NCBI GenBank assembly: GCA_022560025.1 | Contig: JAFISE010000001.1 | Location: forward strand, 620,001 to 684,000 | Source: Stagonosporopsis chrysanthemi | Taxonomy: Eukaryota > Ascomycota > Dothideomycetes > Pleosporales > Didymellaceae | Direction: 5' to 3' | DNA length: 64,000 nucleotides | Shown here: one piece after another, positions 52,850 to 64,000 of the stretch | Numbering within the stretch: the stretch's first letter is position 1 | Layout of the letters: each line of letters begins with the position of its first letter | Position numbers and translations under genes: made by a program | The notes under the pieces: model-generated | Seen by the model: the letters and a program-made list of their open reading frames with translations, nothing else | The model's database searches: none | What the model was told of the DNA's origin: nothing

Positions 52850-54396
52850 ATGTTGTTCAGACCACGAAAGAAGAATGATTGGGTGCCTGAGGTTGGGGGT
52901 CCAGCAGCGGATGGCAAGCCGTTCGAGTCGAATACCGTACCGGTCGGTTTTTGGCACCCTTCTCTGCGAAAGGTACGGCACCGTGTCTTCCGAGAATGGG
53001 CTGTAACTACAGCCTTTCTAATGGCATTCATCCTTGCCATACTATCGATATACTGGGGCGTGTTCTACCAAGTTGAGAATCGACTCAGCCATCTGCTCGT
53101 TTATGTGGTTGACATGGACGGCGCTGCACCTTACGACAAAACCGGCAATGCACCGTTTGTTGGACCTACGATAACGCAGCTGGTGCAAGAGCAGCTGTCT
53201 TCCGATATGCCGACGCTGGGATGGGGGATCCGAAGTGGCGCAGACTTTAACAACGATGTCTTGCAGGTGCGGCAAGCAATTTACAATTGGGACGCCTGGG
53301 CCGCCATCATCATCAATCCCAATGCATCAGCGCTATTGTATCAGGCGGTTGCAACCGGCAACTCTTCATACGACCCCCTTGGAGCCTGCCAGCTGGTCTA
53401 TCAGGACGCCAGGGATGACACGAACTGGTTCGACTTCCTGCTCCCCTTGATCAGCCAATTCATGACACAGGCAACAAGCCAAGTCGGCCAACAGTGGGCG
53501 CGCATGGCGCTCCAAAATGCCAGTGACCCTACAACGCTGGCAAACCTCCAAGCCGCGCCCCAGGCCCTCAGTCCTGCGATTGGGTTCTCCGAGTTCAACC
53601 TTCGACCATTTTATCCTTACACCAGCATCCCCGCCGTATCCATCGGCCTGATCTGTAAGTCGCTCTTTCCCGCAAGACTCCCCAAACAAATTCTAACCCA
53701 CCACAGACCTGATCATCATCTCCTTCTTCAGCTTCTCTTTCTATCTGCCCATTCACATGACCTACATCAACCCCAAAGGTCACCCTCCGCTAAAGTTCTG
53801 GCAACTCATACTCTGGCGCTGGTTCGCTACACTCAGCGCTTACTTCATGCTGTCGCTCGCCTACTCGTTTGTCTCCATGGCCTTCCAGATCAACTTCACG
53901 CACACAAACCCCATCACATCTGAGACGCAGGTAACGGACGTTGCGTATGGGAACCCTATTGCGTATGGCCACGGCACATTCTTGGTGTACTGGATGCTGA
54001 ACTTCTTCGGCATGATTGCGTTGGGACTGGCATGCGAGAACATGGCAATGGTCGTGGGCATGCCGTGGATGGGGTTATTCCTCATCTTTTGGGTTATTAC
54101 GAATGTGTCGACGTCGTTCTATGACATTGAGATCGCGCCTACGTTTTATCGTTGGGGATATGCTTGGCCGCTTCACTCGAGTAAGTTCTTTCTTCACTAG
54201 CTATCTTCGAGTAAGCTGACTGGTTCTAGTTGTTGAAGGTAGTCGCCAGGTCCTGTTCGGTCTGCACTCGCGCATTGGACTAGATTTTGGTATTTTGATT
54301 GCGTGGGGAGCGGTCAACACTGCGTTCTTCCCTTTCTGCTGTTACTTTATGAGGTGGAAGAAGCAGAGGAACGTGACAGAGTACTGGGAGAGCTAG
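52850..54396 (+). CDS. SNG1/DUF3533 family membrane protein
   Basis: Three exons (52850-53654, 53707-54180, 54230-54396) with introns of 52 and 49 bp encode 481 residues. One N-terminal span (AVTTAFLMAFILAILSIYWGVFY) is followed by a roughly 200-residue non-membrane region (YVVDMDG, GPTITQLV, WAAIIINPNAS). A C-terminal block of about five helices follows (LIYLIIISFFSFSFYLPIHM, FLVYWMLNFFGMIALGLACENMAMV, MPWMGLFLIFWVITNVSTSFYD). This is the DUF3533 layout of yeast Sng1, linked to resistance against nitrosoguanidine and toxic compounds. It is distantly similar to bacterial YhgE/Pip proteins and is probably in the plasma membrane. Confidence 0.9.
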
Positions 54397-54853
54397 AGCA
54401 TTACCTTATTCTTGGATTGTAGTATCGAAAAGTGGTATCATGTAAATCTTGGATCTTTTAATGTATAAATCATTGGCCTCAACGACTCATGTATTTCAGA
54501 GACTGGAGAAGCGCGCTAGGCCGCGCTAGATCGCGTAGCCGCACTTTGATCAATCGTACCTTGAAGCCTCAACTCTTGCAGAGAGGGCTAAGAAAAACGT
54601 TCACAAGCTCAGTGGCTACAGTAACTACTTCTTTAGATAGAGTGTGGTCTTGCGATTTCCTGACAATAAATCATTTTGAAGCTGTCATGATGACCTCAGA
54701 TATTCGTCGTACCAGGAGGGCGATCACCGTCATCAGCCATACAACAAGACCTCTACACATCGCACCTGCTGTGACCGAAACACTATTACCTTGTCCAACT
54801 TATTGTGAACGTTGTCATCAGCAAAATCAGCCAAGCAACAAACCTTCACCAAC
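54397..54853. other. Intergenic, SNG1 to small protein
   Basis: 457 bases; no feature supported. Confidence 0.35.
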
Positions 54854-55228
54854 ATGACATTTATCCTAAGAACAACGGCACGCGCCCTGCGGGTCAAACC
54901 CTCGTTCCGCACATTCACGACCGCTCGCCCGTTGGCTCAGGAGCTCAAGCGCGGTCCCGAAATGGTCTCAAACAAACCCGATCAGAGTACCAACTCGTCT
55001 GCAAAGCCCAACGCCGACGCACGCTCGAGCACTCTCAACACAGATGTGCAGTCCAGTACCTCCAAGGACGAGCACAAGAGCGGCGACGACCACCCAGCAA
55101 AACAGCCAGATCAGCAGGCAAAACCAACGAGGAGCACGGGTATCGGTGGTCAGGAGGAGGTAAAGGGTGGAAAGGAAGGTCTCGACGAAATTAGTAAGAG
55201 TGGGAAGAAGAACCTGGCTGGGCAATAG
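54854..55228 (+). CDS. Small mitochondrial-type hypothetical protein
   Basis: A 124-residue frame from the ATG at 54854. The start MTFILRTTARALRVKPSFRT is a classic mitochondrial presequence with Arg and Thr and a likely cleavage area around FTTARPL. The rest is hydrophilic and disordered (Ser/Lys/Asp/Gln-rich), ending in KSGKKNLAGQ. Similar small presequence-plus-disordered proteins are common in filamentous fungi. No function is known. Confidence 0.7.
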   Translation: MTFILRTTARALRVKPSFRTFTTARPLAQELKRGPEMVSNKPDQSTNSSAKPNADARSSTLNTDVQSSTSKDEHKSGDDHPAKQPDQQAKPTRSTGIGGQEEVKGGKEGLDEISKSGKKNLAGQ

Positions 55229-56993
55229 GGGAGGAAGAGACAGAAGGATTCACTAGCTTGATATTTGAATAAATGTCAGTCATTAAGCATAGCTTCCATC
55301 GTATTCCGAGGTACAAACCCATGTTGTGAGCGTGCTGCCTGTTCGCGGATGCGGGAAGGTTTCTTGTCGCCGTGTTAGCCGAGAGTATGAGTGTAAAGGC
55401 CTCCATTTCGAGTCAGTGGTCGCTCTGGCTGTGGTTGGGATGATAACCACTTTTAAATGGATGGAGTTGAGCTCGTTCCAAGTGCTCGGCATGATCGACG
55501 TGTTAAGGGACAATCCCCGGCGGCTCTCTGTAGCGTGGATTCGCGACTACTGCGATCGTGTGGTTCAAGGGGTGGAGAGTCGAAGATCGGCCCCTTGCGA
55601 ACTACCTATCGTGGATTATGGATACGGCTGCGTGGGTATGCTCTCAGAAGAAGAAGGCGGCGGCTCGAATACATTCATCATATACATCCAGGCTGTCGGT
55701 ATGCTGTGGCAGATTCCGACAATAGCGCCTCTGGAGTCAGCAACTGTATTGCACAGTAGCAAGATCAAAAGGCGCTCGATAAGACCATGGTTGGCCGGCG
55801 GGGCATCAAAAGTGGAATAGCAGCACCGGAGATACACAGTATTGTTAGAGGGCCAGATGTTTCGCAAGTTGAACATCCCAGTGACCAAGGATGCCGGAGA
55901 CAGTGAGCATGTGAAGGCAGGGTGGAAGTGCAGGAGCTGCGGGGACAAGGACTCTACTAGGTGTGATAGGGGTGTGCTTGGAGCCGGCTATACCAAACCT
56001 GGCCATCGTGGTATAGCACGGTCCTCGGAGAGAAAGATAACGGCGTGGCTGACACGTAATTCCGGATACTGATGAGAAACGCGCAGTATAGCCGTGTTGT
56101 CGTGATTCCATCTTGATAGTGACCTGCCGTTGTGAGTTGAAGTGGTTCGGTATCTTCCTTTCAGGCTACAGCAGGCTGCGCTGCACAAGGATTAAGACCA
56201 TTTGGAGAGAGACGGCTGCCGAGATGGTTCAGCATAGCTCAGTTCGCACTGCTCATCCGCGTCTAGATTCTGCCGCTGCTGCTGTCGTTCAGGTACTTAG
56301 GTAGCGGCATGCGTGGTGAGGGAGCAGTCTGAAGCCCACCACCAGACCGAGGATTGAGCGTGGCCTCAAGGCGTTGGACAGGTTTTGCAAGAATCGCAAA
56401 CAAATGGTCTTTGTCATTGATTTGCCCTCGATATCGACACGTTTGTACAGGAAACGGCTCAAGGTGGGATGAGCATCAGGGGTTAGGACCAAAAGCAACG
56501 ACCGTTTGGTCAGGCTAGCGCATTGGCGCTGCGCAGGTGGGTCTTTCCGCCATGGCGCACACCTCGGCGTCGGGGTGCAGCATCCTTGGACCATCGAATT
56601 GCGCATCGGTTCCATGCGGAGTGAGACGTCCATTTCTTTTGTTGTATTCCCAGGATCATGAGTAGCAGTCGTCAGCCACTGAAACCTCGCGGTGCGCCAT
56701 CAAAAGCACGAATTGGCCGCGCCAGAATAGCTATGCCAAACTGATATCGTCCACACTTCTCCACGCTTCACCCCACGTCATACCTCGAGTCCAGAGCTCC
56801 CGTAGCTTTTCACATCACGGCCAGCAAGTGGCGTGACCCGGTCCAGAGCTCACATATCAAAGACACAGCTTCTCGAGCTTGCACCACCTGCGCTTCTCGC
56901 ACATTTCCCTGGTGGGCTTGCTGCTTGTCTGCGAGGTCGCCAATGCACACAACAGCATAGCTCGGCTTCGCGCAGACGCACAAATACTACACC
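55229..56993. other. 1.76-kb gene-poor region
   Basis: Several frames of 70-165 codons on both strands overlap one another, none with a family motif. It includes the promoter and leader of the TSC1 gene. Confidence 0.45.
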
Positions 56994-59900
56994 ATGGCTC
57001 CAGGGTAAGCAGGAAGTTCCTGTAAATGACCACGTAGCACGAGCGTGACACGACACCTATTAATCTAGCGACTAACCATTTCCCCAGATCTATGAAAGAA
57101 GCCGTCAAGGCTCTCGACAACGCCTTTGGCTCTTCTGACGTACCCTACCCGTTCCCCGACGAGCTCTGTGCAATCATACAGAGCTTTCTCGATCGCTACG
57201 ACAATATCGACGATCACGACTCGCAGCGTTTCCACGAAGATCTTCACGCATTATATCAACGGCATGTTGCTGAGGACCCGGCTAAACACGGCGCCTTCCT
57301 ATCTGCACTGCGACTTGTACGTCCGGCTCTGATCGGAGAGACCAGGTTGATAGTCTGGTGGAACTTGGTGCTGAAGCCTACAATTGATGGGATAGGACAC
57401 AAAAGGCATGAAATTGAGGACGCAAGAGAAGTTGTGCAAAGCATATTGCTTTACGATGCCGACGAGGATCATACTGGAGAGCAAGCACGTCTCTCAAAGC
57501 TTTTCACCAAGCTGATCCTCGACGCATACCTTCTCAGGACCGATGTCTCTGCGTCGCCTGAGAACGCGGTTGCGCCCGAGAACGAGTTCATCGCAAACGA
57601 GCTCGAGAGCGTGCTGATCACATTTGGAAGAAAGATGCCTAAGGTAAGCTTCCTTTGAGTTGTCCATATTGACGAGTACTGACGCTAGGAGTTGCTACTC
57701 TCTGCTCTGGATGAGCTCTTCGTACAAAAGCAGTACCGTATGCAGGCTTTGGGTCTGCTGAGCGCTTTCGTGCGCCTACAACCTCCACACCTGCATCTCG
57801 TACTCGACACCCAGCTCTTGCAGCATCTGGAGAAGTGCCTCCTTATCGACACGTCGACCATTATCCTTGAACTTGCCCTCGTAGTGTTGATCATGCTTTT
57901 ACCGCACATCTGTGGCGCTCTGACTTCAGATCATCACCTTCAGAAGCTATTCCTGATCTTTACCAGGATTCTTTGTTTTGACAAGTTGAGCAAGTCCGAC
58001 GATCACAACAACGAAAGATTGGACGAAGAGAAAGATTTTGAAGATAGCGAAGAAGATGATGACACAGACATGGAGAGTGACCAAGCCTGGGAGCAGTTGC
58101 AGCCAGCAGAAGGTGAGGAAGGCGGCTCGCCAACCTTGATGCACTACTTCACTTTTTTGTATGGACTTTATCCTCTCAATTTCATGAGCTTCATCAGGAA
58201 GCCTAGGAAGTACCTGAAGTCGCTCAACTTTCCTGGCGCGCGAGATTTCGACCTCGATCAGGATCTCATCTACAGTCGAACCGAAGCCTACCGGACAGTT
58301 CATCTGTTACACCCAAACATGTTTACGACAACCATCGATGAGGAGCTGAGCGAAAATAGATGGTTGAAAAGTGACCCGGCTGATGTTGTTACCGAGTGTA
58401 TGGACCTTTGTGTGGCAGTGTCAGCAACTCTGGAAGATCCTGGCCCACCTCCTACGACCAAACTTCCGCCTGTGCCGCCTCTACCCGAAGTCCCAGCAGA
58501 ATTTACCCTCGATGAGTCTGGTCATGGTTCTGATGTCAGTTGGAGGAACACCCAGTCTACCATGTTCGTTCCTCCGGGAGATGCTCCAGAAGTACTGGAG
58601 AACGCCGAGTTGCCATTGCGGTCAAAGTCAATTGCTTCTACAAGGTCTTTCCAACCAGCCTCGCCTCTTTTAAAAACGCATGACACGATGGACTCACCAA
58701 CGTTGCCCCCGGCAAAGGAATCTCTAAAGCAAAACCTACTCAACACCTCAGTTGCAATCTCGCTGCGCAAAGTAAATCCGCAACCAAGCCTTGACAGCTT
58801 CGTTCGCTCGGCTGCTGGGACCATCTCGCCTCCGCACCCACATAATGATTTCCACAACCAAACGATGTCCTCCCTGCAGCGCGAAATTATGCTCCTTCGA
58901 AACGACCTGAATTTTGAGCGCTACTTAAAGCTCCAGCACTTGTCTCACATTGGGCAACTGCAGCGAAAGCACATTCGAGAGGCTGCGGTAGAGGCGGACA
59001 CTCAGAATTTGATCAATACTAACAAGACACTGAAGGCCAGGCTTGCAAAAGCGAACGAGGTATACGCTCAGCTTAAGAAGGAGACACTGACCAGCCGCAA
59101 TCAATCGAAGAAGTGGGAGAGTGATCTGAACGCCAAGGTCCGAGGCTACAGAGATAGCGAGAAGACGTGGCATAGCGAAGAAGAGGGGTTGCGTTTTGAC
59201 CTGCAAAGAACGCAATCTGATTACGAACATCTCAGGAAGGTCGTAGAGAAGGCCGAAGCTGAGCAATTGAGAGCCGAGCAGCGCACGAGGGCCCTCGAAT
59301 ATGAGCTCGAAGACTACAGCAACGTTCGCCACGAGCTCGAGTCCGCACAGCAAAAGATCATGGATTTCGAGGATCAAGCCCAAGATCTTCACTCCCTCAT
59401 TCAGGAGCGTAATGACTTACGGAACAATCTCGAGATCGCGAACATGCGATTGAACAGTCGCGAGGCTGAACGGGAGCATTCTATTTCGGCGTACGAAAGG
59501 CACATCATGACTCTGGAGCAACGTTTGCAGGCAGCCGAGAAGTCAGCAGGTCCACCAGGGCAACTGCCTGCTTCTGTGCAACAGATGCTCGACTCCGGTC
59601 TCGCAGCAAGTCAAGCCAAGCTGCAGAGCTTGAAGAAGACGTACCAACATCTCTCAGCGCAACACACGGAGCTGCAGATGAAGTACCAAGACCTTGAAGC
59701 TGAACATCAAGCTGCGTTGGGTCGTTTCGAGAACCAGGAGGAGACAGGACATCATGAGTACGCGCAATCACAGCTTAGCCGTCACTCGAGTTTGCGCGAA
59801 GAAAGCCACTGCGGCCCGCGGAGTCTGCCTCCGTTGTCGACCGAACCTTCCATCAACGAGGAGCGCGAGTACTTCTCCGACATGCAGTCACCAACCTCAG

Positions 59901-60332
59901 TTGGTAGTCCCTCAACTATTTCACCAGCAGCACAGAGACCAGCTCGGCTGGATTCCATGCCCAGCCACGGGAGCCAGCGATCACAACGATCACCTCCTGG
60001 TCCATCGATGTATCCTGCATTTGGTGGCGCGCTCCATCCCGACTTGTACGAATCACAGGCGCTGGCTAGAAGCGGCATCGCCCCGCAGTCGAGTGCAAAG
60101 AGTAGTTTTTCTGTGGACACAGAGGGCAGTGGTGGCAAAGACAAGGTCGAGCCGAAGTCTGAGGTGAGAGTGTACGGTCGTGGTAAGTAGCTCCTCTTCT
60201 GAGATTGATACAGCACACTGATGCAAAACAGGTGGCGCCCAGAACATCGGTAAGAAGGTCAAGGAGAAAGAGCAAAAGAAGGTTTCGTCATCGAAGACTG
60301 GCGGCTTTCGAGGTTTGAGAGGGATCATGTAA
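56994..60332 (+). CDS. tsc1: Hamartin (TSC1) homologue
   Basis: Four exons (56994-57004, 57088-57643, 57689-60182, 60232-60332) with introns of 83, 45 and 49 bp encode 1,053 residues. The first coding exon is 11 nt (MAPG...). The N-terminal helical repeat domain covers about residues 5-330, with LSALDELFVQKQYRMQALGLL, SPTLMHYFTFLYGLYPLNFM and FIRKPRKYLKSLN; this last stretch is typical of hamartin. A disordered linker follows, then a long coiled coil (about residues 580-850, SLQREIMLLRNDLNFERYLK onward) that should bind Tsc2. The C-terminus is basic (KKVKEKEQKKVSSSK). The Tsc1-Tsc2 complex is the GAP for Rheb and restrains TORC1. Confidence 0.92.
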
Positions 60333-62659
60333 GCCCTGGGCGGTCTACGTCTGCAACCGCGAAGGCTGCACGATGAATCAGGAAAGACATGAGACGTGCT
60401 TGTTTCCTTGTACGACAAAACAGGCAGTCATGACGCGTACACATACGGACGTGTGGGTCAGCCTGTAAGCGAAACAGACAGCAAAGGCTACATCGCTAAC
60501 GATTAAAAGCAAGATGGTAAACAGTCAATGAGACAATAATACATATTACTTAATACTTTCTGCATGGTCGCGCGTGCCAGTCATGAACAATCGTTAGCCG
60601 CCACACGAGTCCGAACTTGAATACAACAAATTCTATGTAGGAAAGAAGCTGATATGTAAGACAACGCACACTGCTTGTATTGTCTTCAACTTCCCGCATA
60701 TTGCAGAAAGCTCTTCTGACTGGAACGGCTGCTGGGCCGAAGGCAGACATTATATCGCAGCTCGTTACACTTGAGTAGCACCAATTCCCAGACAGGAGAC
60801 TGGGCTACAGACTCTGGATCACAAGTAACATACACATTCATCCTTCTGTACCAATTTATCATTCCGCAATCAGGAATTGAGACACTGAAGCAAAGCCGCG
60901 GGCTACACACATGGGGTCGTACCGTAGACTTTTGCACATGCCGCCATTGGTTTTAGTCGCAGCACAGAAGGCCTGCATTATCGCACTAAATCAGGGTTCA
61001 AATATGTGCACATTTTTGCTTTGTTTTGGTTGCGCCAGTTCTGCGAATGCCGTGCTATCTACAGCTAGTTTTCATAGTAGATGTTAGTAGAGTTTTTGAG
61101 CAGTCAAATTAAGAATCGGTTAATTTCAGGTAAGAAAATCAGGGCAAAGGCATAGTTTGTAAAAGTTTCGGATCTGAAGAAGAAAAAATGTAGCTCTGAT
61201 CATGCAGATAGACAGTTTCCACATAAACTGTGTTGGTATATATTTTTACAGACAATATCTTTGTCAGGTTTGCAGAAAGTCTTGTTCGCCAGACGGCATG
61301 TTAAATTCCAGCAAGATAAAGTTGTGTGGAGAATTGGGGAGAAGTTTTCATGATTGGCATTGAAGATGCTCGGACAGTCAAACTGCATCGTGTTGGTTTT
61401 CGCAGAAGGTGCTCGGGCAAAAAGCATACCACTATGCTGGCCAATGTTGAAAGTGAGAAAGATGTTTGGTCCCGGCCAATGGAAAAGGTGTGCAGACGCA
61501 GCGGATGAGTGATTATTTCCATAACGACTGCTCCCATAACATAGGATTACAGGTAGCTTATTTTCACTCCACTCATGCGATGCCACTCCGCGCCATTAAA
61601 ATCGACAAGCTGCATCTCAAGGCTTTCCGAGAATGTAAAAAGGTGTCAGATACACAGGAAACGCAGGACTCATAGCTGATCTCGACGAGGATTTCCGCAA
61701 GAGAAAGTATCAGCCTGCTGAAGCGTGTGATTTCGAAGCAAATGCAATACTTTGCGTAGTGTTTTCGAGGCAGAACACGAACAAGATGTCAACCTTTTTG
61801 TCGAATTTGAAAACCAAAAATGCACCTGAAACTGCGCAAGATAAGTAATTTATAGCTCACCAACTTCTTGACATACGTATCGTTCACAGGGCCTTTGAAC
61901 CCACGTAAGATATAACATGACTTGATTCCGGTAGGTGGGTGTGAGAAGGCTTGCTTCGGCAGTCATTTCTGAGACCAAAGAAGCAAGACATGAAAACCTC
62001 GGTGCATGGCTTGGGGAGGCATGAGCATTCATGGTCAATGATTTTGTGAAAAATTTCACATAAGATCGGATGCCGACGCGTCAGAACAGACATTCTCCAG
62101 TCTGGGACGTGACTTTGAACAAGAATAGTATCACAAGATCGATGGTGAACCAGTAGTAGCACACGAGTGACATGTATGGACGATGCAAGTCCGGTCAGAG
62201 AATATAAGTTTTAAGCAACACGCTTTTGGTGGTAGAAGAAGCCAGACTCAAGGACACATTATCTGTGCCAGCTCGGTTTGGAGGAAAGAACATGCCGATG
62301 CTGCTCAGCTCAATCGAGAGAAGAAGGAGATGGTCGTAAATGTAAAGGATGTGCGTCCTGTCAGTCAGCCATATCGCAGGTGTGACCGTTTGTTCTGTCC
62401 AGATTGCGACGAGTCAGAACCACGGCAAACGGATCGAGCTCACATAGCTCGACACGCAGCTCGACACATAGCTATGCGCGTTGAGAAACAACGACGAATT
62501 GAGGAGGGTTTGAAGAATGTCAATTTGCATGTGTTCATTCATCGTATCATAGTCGCCCCGCGCAGTGGGTGGTCGACAGAGAAAGTGTACTCGCTAAAAC
62601 GCTACAATAAACCAACGCTGTGTCCTTTTTGACCTTGTGCTCCGGAAACATATGCGACC
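60333..62659. other. 2.3-kb gene-poor, somewhat A/T-rich region
   Basis: No gene with intact motifs. The middle (about 60,950-61,250) is visibly richer in A and T than the gene bodies, which would fit an old decayed element, though no terminal repeats or transposase traces are seen. A 149-codon frame at 62183-62632 is noted separately. Confidence 0.45.
62183..62632 (+). pseudogene. Possible ORF or decayed zinc-finger fragment
   Basis: A 149-codon frame from an ATG at 62183. Its middle reads CDRLFCPDCDESEPRQTDRA and then HIARHAARHIAM. This has the Cys-x2-Cys...His spacing of a weak C2H2-like finger followed by a basic helix. Nothing else is family-like and there is no splice partner. It may be a relic or chance. 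Confidence 0.2.
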
Positions 62660-63905
62660 TCAATCGTTGTAGTTGACCACACCCGAACCGTCCTTGTTTG
62701 CCTTTGGGAGGCCATAGCGTTCGCTCACATCATCCTCCTGTGACCTGGAGTTAGGGTCGAGATATGGTCGCTCGGCCTGGTTGCACACACGCACAGCATG
62801 GCGGCGGTGCGGTGCGAAGCCGTAGGTGGCGGAGTGGTTGGTGACGCGGTTATCCCAGAATGCGACGTCGCCGGCCTGCCACTGGAACCGTGCATGGAAC
62901 TCTGGGGATGTTGCGACGATTTCGTTCAGCATAGAGATGATGTGGTCGCTCTCGGTCTTGGGGACGCCCACAATCTTTGTGACGAAACCAGGATTGAAGA
63001 AGATGCTCTTCCAGCCAGTAACGGGGTGAGTGCGCACAAGTGGGTGTTCGGTGGTAACTGGTTCACGGCGTACGGTGCGGCCGAGTTCTCGCGTACCTTG
63101 CGCTTGCAACTCTGCTGAGTGCAGTGCTGTAAGCGACTCCAGGTACTTTTGCATTTGCGGGCTGAGCATATCGTAGGCAGCGTACTGAGAGGACCAAAGT
63201 GTGTCGCCACCTCCACCGCGGGGCGGGCCAGTCAAAACCTTCAAGGAGGTGTATGAGGGAGGTTGAATCTCGTATGTGACCTTTGCAACGTCAGAGCGAT
63301 CCAAACGAGAGGAATGGATGGATACTTACGTCGGAGTGCCAGAGAAAGGTAGGTGAGAACAGGGATCGGAGGTCAGGCGAACCCTCGCCAGTGTAAACCA
63401 CGTGAACATCCTCAAGTCCTTCTTGACAGGGCACAGCAGTGGTGGCATGCTTGTGCAGTTTGCCAAAGTACTGACCAAGAGCACGCTGTTCGTCAATGCC
63501 GAAGTTCTTCTGATTCCTGAAGAAAACGACGCCGCGGGTCGCGATCAACCTTGCGAGATCATTCTTCTGAGGATCGGTAAGAGTGGCAAGATCTACACCG
63601 TGGATCTCTGTGCCAATCTTGGGATTGTAGTCAAACACTTCTGTAGCTGACGACAGGAGGTTCTTAAAGTTGACATCGCCAAGCTGGCCTTTGTCTGCAT
63701 ACGGAATCTCCTCAAGTGCTGGCCATGTGATCTCAGGGAATCGCGGTCGAAGGTGCTCGAACTCATAGGAGTCGTCGTGCTTTGTGATTGCTGTGCGTCC
63801 TGGGACGTAGTTGTGTGTGTTGGCAGGCTTCACCGCTTGCTTGCTTGTTACAGTGGGTGCCGACTCAGTCGACTGGAACGCTGGCTCTACGAGTCCTGGT
63901 GCCAT
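62660..63905 (-). CDS. TauD/TfdA-type 2-oxoglutarate dioxygenase
   Basis: Two exons (63905-63330 and 63280-62660) with a 49-bp intron encode 398 residues. The double-stranded beta-helix core is clear: IGTEIHGVDLATL, ARLIATRGVVFFRNQ, the Fe-binding H-x-D in LWHSDV (directly before the intron), GGGGDTLWSSQYAAYD, and the distal His-Arg in FWDNRVTNHSATYGFAPHRRHAVRV. Such enzymes use Fe(II), O2 and 2-oxoglutarate. In fungi the family includes sulfonate/taurine dioxygenases used for sulfur scavenging. Taurine-type substrate is likely but not certain. There is no signal peptide. The gene lies beside a gene-poor region at the window's end. Confidence 0.92.
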
Positions 63906-64000
63906 TTTGCGGTAGTGGTGATGTGGAAAAGTAGCTAATTGGTGGTGATCCTGTATGTAAGGTACCCGGTCGTATTGGTGGGTTGAAGCTATTTCCCTAT

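Noticed and set aside
60995..61010. GGTTCAAAT resembling a tRNA B box
   Set aside because: No A box or acceptor stem could be found around it.

Overview
The window comes from the nuclear genome of a filamentous ascomycete. Genes alternate strands and are closely packed. Most coding genes are split by introns of about 45 to 60 bp with GTAAGT-like donors and short CAG/TAG acceptors. The families are typical of Pezizomycotina (fused BioDA, Hal4/Sat4-type kinase, rhodopsin-domain membrane protein, DUF2293, SNG1/DUF3533, Svf1). The protein flavour suggests Dothideomycetes (Pleosporales-like), but that is an inference without a search. About 30 protein genes can be supported; the exon joins were checked by hand for frame and splice dinucleotides.

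Left part (1-17,000): an SRPBCC-domain gene, then a compact three-gene biotin cluster: bifunctional dethiobiotin synthetase/DAPA aminotransferase (BioDA), 8-amino-7-oxononanoate synthase (BioF) and biotin synthase (BioB). Together they convert pimeloyl-CoA to biotin. BioF ends in the peroxisomal targeting tripeptide ARL. Then follow gamma-tubulin complex component 4, a tubby/LURP-like protein, a glyoxylate/hydroxypyruvate reductase-type dehydrogenase, an FAD-dependent amine oxidoreductase and a secreted M28 aminopeptidase.

Middle (17,000-45,000): a multi-spanning membrane protein, a 3.5-kb gene-poor stretch, the mitochondrial She9/Mdm33 protein, a HAD phosphatase like yeast YNL010W, a rhodopsin-domain protein, a gene-poor 2-kb stretch, a secreted tyrosinase, NECAP, an F-box/2EXR-like hypothetical protein, MLH1, MOZART1, a membrane-anchored GNAT acetyltransferase and a Hal4/Sat4-type kinase.

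Right part (45,000-64,000): Svf1, a very divergent histone H4 variant with a long N-terminal extension, a CCDC25/Jlp2 homologue, a LYR-type small protein, a DUF2293 protein, a SNG1/DUF3533 membrane protein, a small mitochondrial-type protein, hamartin (TSC1), a gene-poor 2.3-kb stretch and a TauD-type dioxygenase.

Most of this is housekeeping chromosome. The points most worth a second look are the H4 variant and its conflicting splice signals, the peroxisomal tag and stop-free intron of BioF, a probable GC-AG intron in the rhodopsin-domain gene, and two gamma-tubulin complex subunits (GCP4 and MOZART1) within 30 kb. I found no convincing transposon, CRISPR array, rRNA or tRNA.
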